A stretch of DNA of 12,017 nucleotides from Nanobdellota archaeon (GTDB lineage Archaea > Nanobdellota > Nanobdellia > Woesearchaeales > GW2011-AR15), in assembly GCA_013335235.1 (NCBI GenBank), contig JAAXVZ010000019.1, forward strand, positions 1-12,017. The letters are read 5' to 3'. This document shows positions 6,299-12,017 of this stretch, in pieces (the first letter of the stretch is position 1; the number at the start of each line of letters is the position of its first letter). The notes under the pieces were generated by a model, which was not told where the DNA came from, did not search any database, and saw nothing but the letters and a program-made list of their open reading frames with translations. The translations under genes were made by a program, and so were the position numbers.

Positions 6299-6988
6299 TT
6301 AATTCTTATTTGTTTTTTGATATATATACATTCCAACCAGCCTTGATATGAATATCGCAAGGAACATCTGGCCTATGACTGCTTCCAGGACAGACAGTGA
6401 TCTTGCTTGCGGAGATACAGGCACTATATCCCCATAGCCGCTAGTCGTTATTGTCACGAATGAGAAATAGAACAGTTCATCCCAGAATGTGCTGCCAGAA
6501 GTGCTCGAAGGTATATTAAATGAATTTGGATGGACTATCTCCACAAGGGAAAACACTGACGCAAAAGCTATGCCTATCAGGAGATATGTTGAGATAGCCC
6601 CAAATAGCACATCGCTTGTAATCTCTTTTGCCTTAAGCAGATAATTTACCAATGTGACGATTGTATATACATAGAATATTATGGCGGAGATATGCGATAG
6701 CACGTTGCTTCTTGATATAGAGAAGCTCAGCCAATTTGTGCCTAGAGCAGGCAGAGCAAGGACAAGCCCTACAAAGAAATGGCTCTTATCATAGCTGACT
6801 ACATACAGCCCAGTCAAGAGGATAAGAGAAAAAACGATATTAAGTATTGTGGTCTCGAATGCCCCTTCTGTAAGATAAGGATATGCGAGGATAAGCGCGA
6901 TAAGCGAGACAAGGAGGAACTTCAGCCTGCCTTTCATCACGCTCTGGTCAAACAAGTCAACAATCTTCTTAGTTGTTCTTGTGATCAT
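6299..6988 (-). CDS. Six-helix potassium channel (Ion_trans_2 type pore)
   Basis: This 229-residue integral membrane protein ends in a K+ channel pore module. Helices lie at about 22-38, 46-63, 69-85, 97-118 and 127-148, then a pore helix (168-181), the selectivity filter TTSGYGD (GYGD at 184-187), and a last helix at about 196-222 with no cytoplasmic regulatory domain beyond YIYQKTNKN. The filter is the canonical TxGYG(D) of potassium-selective pores. The first four helices are not an obvious voltage sensor: the expected regular Arg/Lys series in the fourth segment is absent. The gene overlaps the upstream pseudouridine synthase by four bases (ATGA), so it depends on that gene's promoter and is probably translated by termination-reinitiation. 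It should assemble as a tetramer and conduct K+. Confidence 0.85.
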   Translation of the reverse strand: MITRTTKKIVDLFDQSVMKGRLKFLLVSLIALILAYPYLTEGAFETTILNIVFSLILLTGLYVVSYDKSHFFVGLVLALPALGTNWLSFSISRSNVLSHISAIIFYVYTIVTLVNYLLKAKEITSDVLFGAISTYLLIGIAFASVFSLVEIVHPNSFNIPSSTSGSTFWDELFYFSFVTITTSGYGDIVPVSPQARSLSVLEAVIGQMFLAIFISRLVGMYIYQKTNKN

Positions 6989-7755
6989 GACTTATGTGTG
7001 TCTTCTTTCTTTTTAAAATTTTGCTCCAATGTTTTCCTGTCCATGAGCTTGTATTTGCCTTTAGCAAGTCCAAGGTCAGAGAGCTTAAGGCTGCCTATCG
7101 CTACCCTTACAAGCGAATCCACATGATTCCCTATGGCCTCAAAGATCCTCCTTACCTCTCTTTTCTTTCCCTCTTCCATGACTAGCTCAACTTCCTTGTC
7201 AGATATCTTCTTCACTTGCGCAGGCTTTGTCTTATACTCCTCATATACGCCATTCACCTCTAGCTTAATCGTGACTCCGTCCTGGATCTTCTTCATGTCC
7301 TTCTCAGTCACTTCCTTGGAGAGCGCCGCGCGATATGTCTTTGTCACATTTCCGGGAGAAGAGCAGTATATGCACAATTTCCCGTCATTTGTTATGAAGA
7401 GCAGCCCGCTTGTATCCTCGTCTAGCCTTCCAGCGCCAAACAGCGTGTTCTTCTTGTCCTGTGGAAGGTCTATTAAGTCATAGACGCTTTTCTTCCCGAG
7501 TTTCTTGTCTGTCTCAGAGAGGCGTGTAGAAAGATAGCCTTCAGGCTTGTTGATTATGAGGTATATCTTGTCATCAAGCATATTGACCTGCTTGCCTTTC
7601 CATGTAACAGGCTTGTTCGATGCAAACTGGTAATAGGGGTTTGTGTTTGGCTTGTCCTTTATGAATACTGTTCCGGAACGGATCTCATCTATGACTTCTT
7701 GCTTCGACTTGAACAACCCGGTTCTCGTCATGAATTGATGCAGGTAGATTTTCAT
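6985..7755 (-). CDS. RsuA/RluB/RluE/RluF-family pseudouridine synthase with S4 domain
   Basis: The protein has 256 residues. Residues about 1-50 form an S4-type RNA-binding domain (FMTRTGLFKSKQEVIDEIRS ... VFIKDKP). The catalytic domain follows, with INKPEGYLST at 68-77 and GRLDEDTSGLL at 109-119; D112 in 'GRLD' is the expected catalytic aspartate that forms the covalent step in converting uridine to pseudouridine. Other family marks are TKTYRAAL, KKREVRRIF and the closing SLVRVAIGSLKLSDLGLAKG. The likely substrate is ribosomal RNA; the exact site cannot be told. Enzymes of this type are common in bacteria and less so in archaea, so a past transfer is possible. The leaderless promoter 26 bases upstream fixes the ATG at 7755. 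It is the first gene of a two-gene operon with the potassium channel. Confidence 0.9.
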   Translation of the reverse strand: MKIYLHQFMTRTGLFKSKQEVIDEIRSGTVFIKDKPNTNPYYQFASNKPVTWKGKQVNMLDDKIYLIINKPEGYLSTRLSETDKKLGKKSVYDLIDLPQDKKNTLFGAGRLDEDTSGLLFITNDGKLCIYCSSPGNVTKTYRAALSKEVTEKDMKKIQDGVTIKLEVNGVYEEYKTKPAQVKKISDKEVELVMEEGKKREVRRIFEAIGNHVDSLVRVAIGSLKLSDLGLAKGKYKLMDRKTLEQNFKKKEDTHKS

Positions 7756-7777
7756 GCAGCAACAGAAACATCGCAGG

Positions 7778-7784
7778 TATAAAA
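7778..7784 (-). promoter_or_regulatory. TATA box of the pseudouridine synthase-channel operon
   Basis: The minus strand reads TTTTATA centred 26 bases before the ATG at 7755, with no Shine-Dalgarno sequence, so the operon mRNA is probably leaderless. Confidence 0.65.
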
Positions 7785-7827
7785 GCTTACCATGTCTGTG
7801 GAAAACGGTTCTTCCAAGTATGATAGG

Positions 7828-8598
7828 TCAGCAGGCCGCAAGCCTGAAGCATAGGAACCATCCTGTATCCCTCCGGCCGGAAAGCCGACTGTGGAAAAAG
7901 GAGATCATATTCTTGTTCAGGCCAGACAGTAAATTTATTTTGCTGCAGACCTTGGCAACAAGATTAAAAGGGGTCGGGAGACTGACAATAGAAGTCACGC
8001 CTTCAACCTTCAGTCCTGCACCTGCAAATATCGGTGCCATTTCATTATATGAATAGCAGGATACATTCTTATAAGGAGAAAGCCTTAACCACATCCCTAT
8101 AGAATATCCTATCCTGTACAGGGTGTTCTCCTTGTTGTCGATAGTTATTATCAGTATGCCGTCTCTCTTTAATATACGCTTCATCTCATATACTGCCTTT
8201 ATCATCTCCTCATATGAGAGATGGTCGAGAGTTGACCCAGAGATTATGACATCGAACATCCTCGCCTTGAAACCTGTTCTTTGTATGCCGCAGGTGTAGA
8301 ATTCTCCATTGAATCTCTCTTTCGCTTTCCTGACTATCTGTCCGGAAATATCGATTGCGACAGCCCTTTTGTATGAGTTAGCAAGATAGTCATAATAGAA
8401 ATCATGCCCGAAAGCCTCCTCAAATAGGTCTGTCTTCAGCACAGTCCCGCGCCTTTCTTCAGGCACCCACCTCTCGAGAAGGCATATGTGCTCTTTTCTC
8501 TTATATCTGGCAACATCTTCCTGGATATGCTGCCGGCCATCCATACGGGAGGCGACTGTGTCCCAATACTCTGGAGAAATGTCAGGCTCTTGGCGCAT
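7828..8598 (-). CDS. Class I SAM-dependent methyltransferase (Methyltransf_11-like)
   Basis: This 256-residue soluble protein has a Rossmann-type methyltransferase core. The first strand is GTVLKTDLFEEAFG (51-64), in place of the usual VLDxGCGxG. The second strand with its acidic residue is AIDIS (81-85). A motif IV-like strand, FDVIISGSTLDHL, is at 115-127, followed by YEMKRILKRDGILIITID (137-154), the typical 'L+pGG' segment. The first motif keeps an acidic residue (D57) but lacks the glycine triad; the 'VLKTDLFEEA' form exists as a variant in this superfamily, as far as I recall, so the enzyme may still be active. The C-terminal 100 residues (YNEMAPIFAGAGLKVEGVTS and beyond) probably set substrate choice; the substrate is unknown. 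The gene is divergent from the glycosyltransferase gene, with 64 bases between starts, and may belong to the same surface-modification locus. Confidence 0.8.
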   Translation of the reverse strand: MRQEPDISPEYWDTVASRMDGRQHIQEDVARYKRKEHICLLERWVPEERRGTVLKTDLFEEAFGHDFYYDYLANSYKRAVAIDISGQIVRKAKERFNGEFYTCGIQRTGFKARMFDVIISGSTLDHLSYEEMIKAVYEMKRILKRDGILIITIDNKENTLYRIGYSIGMWLRLSPYKNVSCYSYNEMAPIFAGAGLKVEGVTSIVSLPTPFNLVAKVCSKINLLSGLNKNMISFFHSRLSGRRDTGWFLCFRLAAC

Positions 8599-8613
8599 AT
8601 CTATCTCAAACAG

Positions 8614-8629
8614 GCTATACTATAAATAG
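8614..8629 (-). promoter_or_regulatory. TATA box of the methyltransferase gene in the divergent intergenic region
   Basis: The stretch CTATACTATAAATAG holds a TATA-like core (8621-8628) centred 26 bases before the ATG at 8598 on the minus strand. The sequence is nearly symmetrical, and on the plus strand the same core lies 39 bases before 8663. It could therefore serve both directions, giving the glycosyltransferase gene a leader of about 13 bases. Confidence 0.55.
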
Positions 8630-8662
8630 TTGTCCTATCTAATTGACAGGTAATGCTGAATA

Positions 8663-10132
8663 ATGGATAAACCTATCCAGGACAAATATCTTCAGCACAG
8701 CTCAAGCATGATCAAGAAGAATAACAGGATATTTGCCAAGCTAAAGTCACTGCACACAAAAAGCAGCCAGGCCAGATTGCTTTTTATCATATTGCTTTTT
8801 GCATCTGTCCTAAGGCTCATATGGATTAATTCTATTGTAGAGCGGGATGAGGGGCAGTTCGCCTACAATGCTGTTGTCAACTTCATTCCTGCAGATGCCT
8901 CATATAGATCTGAATTTTTCTATGACAACAAGATGCCATTGCTGTATCTGTTCTACTCTGCCCCTATAGCTTTGTTCGGCCATGACATACTCTATGTCAG
9001 GATGCTCAACAATATCCTCTTCATCGTCAGCTGCTACTTTTTTTTCAAGTTGGCATTATTCATCTTCAGGAAAGAGGCTGAAGCATATCTGGCTTTGATA
9101 ATATACATCCTGCTGATGAATATACCTGCTTTTGAGGCCCAGCTTGCTATGTCTGAATCTTTTGCATTGCCATTCACTATAATTGGGCTTTATTGCCTGA
9201 CAAGGTATACGGAGCAGAAGCAGACAGGCGACCTCATGCTGTCCTCGCTCTTTTTCGCGGTAAGCTCCCAGTTCAAAGTCACCTTCCTTATATATGTCTT
9301 CTTCGCGCTTTGCATAGGAGTAATCAATAATAAGCACAGGGAGGGCAGTATAAGATATCTCCCCTTGCTATTCCTGTCTGGTGTGATAGCCATAACGCTG
9401 GCTTCAAACCATGCTATTATCATGAGATATCTTCTCCATGATATTTATGCTTCAAAAGAATCCCTCCTCCTGCTGCTTATGAGCGCTTCTACATTCATAA
9501 TGCTTGCTGCAATAGGTGCAGCTAGGCTCATGCAATCCAGGCAGACGCTCATCTTAGCAGGCCTTATCTTTTCACTATTCTTCTCTTTCTTCCCTAATAT
9601 GTATGGACATTGCTTCATCATCTCCCTGCCATATATAGCGATCTCGTCAGCATCGGGCCTATCGCTGGTGTTTGCGATAAGGAGGAAAACTATCGCGCTT
9701 AGTGTGATATCTCTGTTGCTATTTAGCCTTGGCGTGAACATGTACACCTGGTACAGGCAATATGATGATTTTACGTTCAATAAATTAGTTAATGTCGGAT
9801 ACTCAGAGTCGACATCAAGAGAGATGCAGGAATCCATTGCTTCAACTATGAAAGCATATAATAAGACTGTGTTTGTCATGGGCTGGGAGCCCTATCTCTG
9901 TTTCAGGGCAGAAAAGACCGGGTGCTATTCACATTATCCCTACCAGCACATGAATGATCGCTCTTACTATAACTATGATTATCTATGGGACAGATTCAAC
10001 AATGCGTCCCTTATATTGTTTTATGCGGATAATGAAGAGAAGTATATTCCATACCGGCAGCAGATAGAATCACTTTCAGGAAAAGGCTATATCAAAGTAG
10101 ATTTTAATGGATATTATATATATGTAAAATGA
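8663..10132 (+). CDS. GT39/PMT-like multi-span glycosyltransferase (GT-C fold)
   Basis: This 489-residue integral membrane protein has about ten to twelve helices. After a basic N-terminus (residues 1-38) and the first helix (39-55), the first outer loop carries the ERDEGQFAY motif (D62, E63). This is the acidic pair near the start of GT-C enzymes that use polyprenyl-phosphate-linked sugars. FYDNKMPLLYLFYSAPIALF and VRMLNNILF that follow match the 'xKPPLxxxL...RxxxxxxG' pattern of the GT39/ArnT group. The C-terminal 130 residues (from about TWYRQYDDFT) form an outer soluble domain. It probably adds a sugar to a protein or lipid on the outer face of the membrane; donor and acceptor are unknown. 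The first ATG (8663) is used here; M16 at 8708 is an alternative, since no well-placed TATA box decides between them. The radical SAM gene follows after 54 bases. Confidence 0.75.
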   Translation: MDKPIQDKYLQHSSSMIKKNNRIFAKLKSLHTKSSQARLLFIILLFASVLRLIWINSIVERDEGQFAYNAVVNFIPADASYRSEFFYDNKMPLLYLFYSAPIALFGHDILYVRMLNNILFIVSCYFFFKLALFIFRKEAEAYLALIIYILLMNIPAFEAQLAMSESFALPFTIIGLYCLTRYTEQKQTGDLMLSSLFFAVSSQFKVTFLIYVFFALCIGVINNKHREGSIRYLPLLFLSGVIAITLASNHAIIMRYLLHDIYASKESLLLLLMSASTFIMLAAIGAARLMQSRQTLILAGLIFSLFFSFFPNMYGHCFIISLPYIAISSASGLSLVFAIRRKTIALSVISLLLFSLGVNMYTWYRQYDDFTFNKLVNVGYSESTSREMQESIASTMKAYNKTVFVMGWEPYLCFRAEKTGCYSHYPYQHMNDRSYYNYDYLWDRFNNASLILFYADNEEKYIPYRQQIESLSGKGYIKVDFNGYYIYVK

Positions 10133-10156
10133 CTATGCTGCATTCAGTTGCATAAA

Positions 10157-10166
10157 GATATATATC
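10157..10166 (+). promoter_or_regulatory. TATA box of the first radical SAM gene
   Basis: GATATATATC is centred 25 bases before the ATG at 10187. It would place the transcript start at that ATG and excludes the upstream in-frame TTG at 10148, which lies before the box. Confidence 0.6.
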
Positions 10167-10186
10167 TTTACGATATCTTATGGCTG

Positions 10187-11776
10187 ATGGCTGTTCCCAG
10201 GCAGAAACCAAGGCATGAGGCAAGCATCCTACTGGTAAAGCCGCCTTGCCATGATGATATTACTGCAGGCTATCCCCCCCTGGGCCTTTCTACAGCGTAT
10301 TCCTACCTTAAGTCTTATGGATTTAATGTTGGCCAGGATGATCTTTGTGAGAAAGTAAGGATGAAAAATGATATCCATCATCTAGGCAGCTATGTCAACC
10401 TGTGGCTATTCAAGTCTAGCAGGAAAATCATGGCCTATCTGGAGGGACAGCCTGACAGGCGCATGGAAGATGAGCTAGATAAGATACTGTCCCTAACTGA
10501 GATCCATGACTTCGACTTGATCGCTTTTTCAGTGCACAGCAATCAGGAGCTTCTTTTTTCTCTCCTGCTCTCAAAGAGGATAAAAGAGGCGCATGGCAAG
10601 ACAATCCTGTTTGGCGGGCCTTATGTGAGTCTGGAAGGGGGGAAGATTTCGCGTCAGTTCGGTTTCGTAGATAAGCTGCTTACAGGCAGTATATTAGCTG
10701 GATTGAAGGAGATGGCGATAAATGCCAAAGGCAATAGCTGCAATGCGACAAAAGGCCTGAAAGAATCATCTGAAGGGGTAGAAAACGAGCCTGCCCCTGA
10801 CTTCACCGGCCTCCCAATAGAGCTCTACAGGAGAAACAAGTATGGCATCCTTCTCCTTCCTTACCAGCTTACAAGCGGCTGTAGCAATAGGTGCTCTTTT
10901 TGCACGCATTATAAGATAAACAAAGTGTCGAGCAAGGAGGTAAGCAGGTGCGCATCAGAGATAGAGCGCTTATCAAAAAAATACAATACGAGGTATTTTG
11001 AATTCTGCGACTCAAGCCTGAACAATAACCCTTGCTACCTTGAAACACTCTGCGACGAATTGGTCAAAAGGAAGACGGACATAATATGGACTTCGATGAT
11101 ACGGCCGGACAATCTTTCAGAAAACCTGTTAACTAAAATGCATAAGTCCGGCTGCAGGCATCTGCGGTGGGGCATAGAATCATTCAGTAAAAGGCTTATA
11201 AAATCTATGAATAAGACATTTGATAGGGCAGAAGCACTCAGGTCGCTGAGATTTGCGCATAGGCAGGGGATATTGAATGAGGTCTTCCTCATAAGCGGAT
11301 ATCCAACTGAAACACGCAAGGACATAGATGAGACAATCGCCTGCATCAGGGAAGAGGCAAGATATATTGATATTCTGAATATTAGCAAGTTCAGGTTAGA
11401 TTACGGCTCCCTTATCTTCAACCATCCGGAAAGGTTCGGGCTGAAAAACATAAAGCTGATTCCTGAGGCAGTATTTGACGAGATACATTATTCTTATGAT
11501 GAGGTTTCCGGCATGAGATGGCCTCAGCTTGCAATAAGGGACAGGGTCCATTATGGCCTGCTCGCAAAAGAATCGTTTAATCTCATTAATTCAAAAGCAG
11601 GCGCAGGAAGAGGGCACAGGGTAATTTCCATATTACCGGCAGCGGTATCGCAGGCGCTTGCAGACAGCGTACATAGGTCCTGGCTGCTGGAAAAGGCTTA
11701 TAGATCATACACACGACTATTCCAAGAGGAGTATTATCCTGACCCATTTGTCAGGCTGGCCACCTGCAGGATATGA
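10187..11776 (+). CDS. B12-binding-domain-like radical SAM protein
   Basis: From ATG 10187 the protein has 529 residues. Residues about 10-165 form a Rossmann-like domain of the cobalamin-binding type (ASILLVKPP, then AGYPPLGLSTAYSYLKSYGF, FDLIAFSVHSNQELLFSLLL, TILFGGPYVS). The DxHxxG motif that ligates cobalt from below is not visible, as in many BchE- and HpnP-type enzymes. The radical SAM core follows, with CxxxCxxC at C232, C236 and C239 (GCSNRCSFC) to bind the [4Fe-4S] cluster, then FEFCDSSLN, WTSMIRPDNL and a GIES segment (RWGIESFSKRLIKSMNK). The last 150 residues are family-specific. The likely role is SAM-radical chemistry, for instance methylation or ring formation on a lipid, glycan or cofactor; I cannot name the product. 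Its neighbours suggest surface lipid or glycan modification. Confidence 0.8.
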   Translation: MAVPRQKPRHEASILLVKPPCHDDITAGYPPLGLSTAYSYLKSYGFNVGQDDLCEKVRMKNDIHHLGSYVNLWLFKSSRKIMAYLEGQPDRRMEDELDKILSLTEIHDFDLIAFSVHSNQELLFSLLLSKRIKEAHGKTILFGGPYVSLEGGKISRQFGFVDKLLTGSILAGLKEMAINAKGNSCNATKGLKESSEGVENEPAPDFTGLPIELYRRNKYGILLLPYQLTSGCSNRCSFCTHYKINKVSSKEVSRCASEIERLSKKYNTRYFEFCDSSLNNNPCYLETLCDELVKRKTDIIWTSMIRPDNLSENLLTKMHKSGCRHLRWGIESFSKRLIKSMNKTFDRAEALRSLRFAHRQGILNEVFLISGYPTETRKDIDETIACIREEARYIDILNISKFRLDYGSLIFNHPERFGLKNIKLIPEAVFDEIHYSYDEVSGMRWPQLAIRDRVHYGLLAKESFNLINSKAGAGRGHRVISILPAAVSQALADSVHRSWLLEKAYRSYTRLFQEEYYPDPFVRLATCRI

Positions 11777-11807
11777 TGATAAAAAGATTTATTTTTCAGG
11801 TGGAAAC

Positions 11808-11818
11808 CTATATATACA
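11808..11818 (+). promoter_or_regulatory. TATA box of the second radical SAM gene
   Basis: CTATATATACA is centred 26 bases before the ATG at 11839. It fits a leaderless transcript and supports this start. Confidence 0.65.
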
Positions 11819-11838
11819 GAATTCAAATATAGTATCGT

Positions 11839-12017
11839 ATGGGTATTCGTGCGATTAGGACAGCACTCAGGGGTGGGATAAATCATTTCCTTCAATATTT
11901 TTCAATCAATTACAGAAAGAACCTGTCCCTGCCTTCGCATGTATTGGTTAATTTGACTTACCGGTGTAATTTGAAGTGCAAGTACTGCTCTATCTCCAAT
12001 ATGTCTTCAAAAAAAAA
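11839..12017 (+). CDS. Radical SAM protein, N-terminus only
   Basis: The first 59 codons are present; the gene runs off the right edge in a run of A. After a basic, partly amphipathic N-terminus (MGIRAIRTALRGGINHFLQY) comes LPSHVLVNLTYRCNLKCKYC. The motif CNLKCKYC is the CxxxCxxC [4Fe-4S] cluster site of the MoaA/PqqE/SPASM-type radical SAM group. The position of the motif, about 50 residues from the start and just after a 'xxxVNLTYRCNLxC' strand, is typical of that group and different from the preceding enzyme, which has a B12-binding-like domain first. The product is unknown because the substrate-specific part is outside the window. The gap from the previous stop is 62 bases, with its own TATA box. 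Confidence 0.8.
   Translation, partial: MGIRAIRTALRGGINHFLQYFSINYRKNLSLPSHVLVNLTYRCNLKCKYCSISNMSSKK

Noticed and set aside
5869..6360. Serine-rich minus-strand frame of 163 codons
   Set aside because: The serine runs are the reverse complement of the Asp/Glu codons of the acidic small protein; it is an antisense artefact.
10148..10186. TTG start for the first radical SAM gene
   Set aside because: The TATA box at 10157-10166 lies downstream of it, so the TTG would not be transcribed from that promoter; the ATG at 10187 fits.

Overview
The window looks like archaeal DNA, probably from an uncultivated lineage. A DPANN group such as the Woesearchaeota is possible, but I cannot prove the lineage from this sequence. 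The main evidence is promoter layout. At least eight genes have an A/T-rich TATA-like box centred about 25-30 bases before the start codon, which is the pattern of leaderless archaeal transcripts. The gene content is also archaeal in flavour: a secreted single-pass metallopeptidase-like protein, small membrane proteins of unknown function, a GT-C type glycosyltransferase and radical SAM enzymes.

Left edge (1-1141): this part is disordered. Bases 1-73 (minus) begin a gene resembling the large subunit of a group 4 [NiFe] hydrogenase. Bases 76 to about 255 (minus) hold the C-terminal end of the proton-antiporter-like membrane subunit that normally precedes it (HyfF/HyfG order). Facing away from it on the plus strand is a SIMPL (DUF541) gene with no start codon. 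Both genes lose their 5' ends at the same place, about 240-300, so there is a rearrangement or a chimeric assembly join there. A short remnant of a zinc-type alcohol dehydrogenase/quinone reductase follows at 907-1020.

Middle (1142-7755): a DUF4395 membrane protein (plus) converges on a very large secreted gluzincin-like metallopeptidase (1013 aa, minus). Then come three small plus-strand genes, each with its own leaderless promoter: a membrane protein built from two copies of a 76-residue unit, a two-helix membrane protein, and a small protein with a CxCxxCxC head and an acidic tail. They converge on a minus-strand pair that overlaps by four bases: an RsuA/RluB-type pseudouridine synthase followed by a six-helix potassium channel.

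Right part (7828-12017): a class I methyltransferase (minus) is divergent from a plus-strand run of a GT39-like multi-span glycosyltransferase, a radical SAM enzyme with an N-terminal B12-binding-like domain, and the start of a second radical SAM enzyme. Together these suggest a locus for cell-surface glycan or lipid modification; that role is inferred from gene families and neighbourhood only.

I see no rRNA, tRNA, CRISPR array, insertion sequence or prophage gene. No gene-free stretch exceeds 300 bases. I see no clear evidence of a wholly new system. The most unusual items are the double truncation at the left, the internally duplicated membrane protein, the large metallopeptidase and the paired radical SAM enzymes beside a glycosyltransferase.
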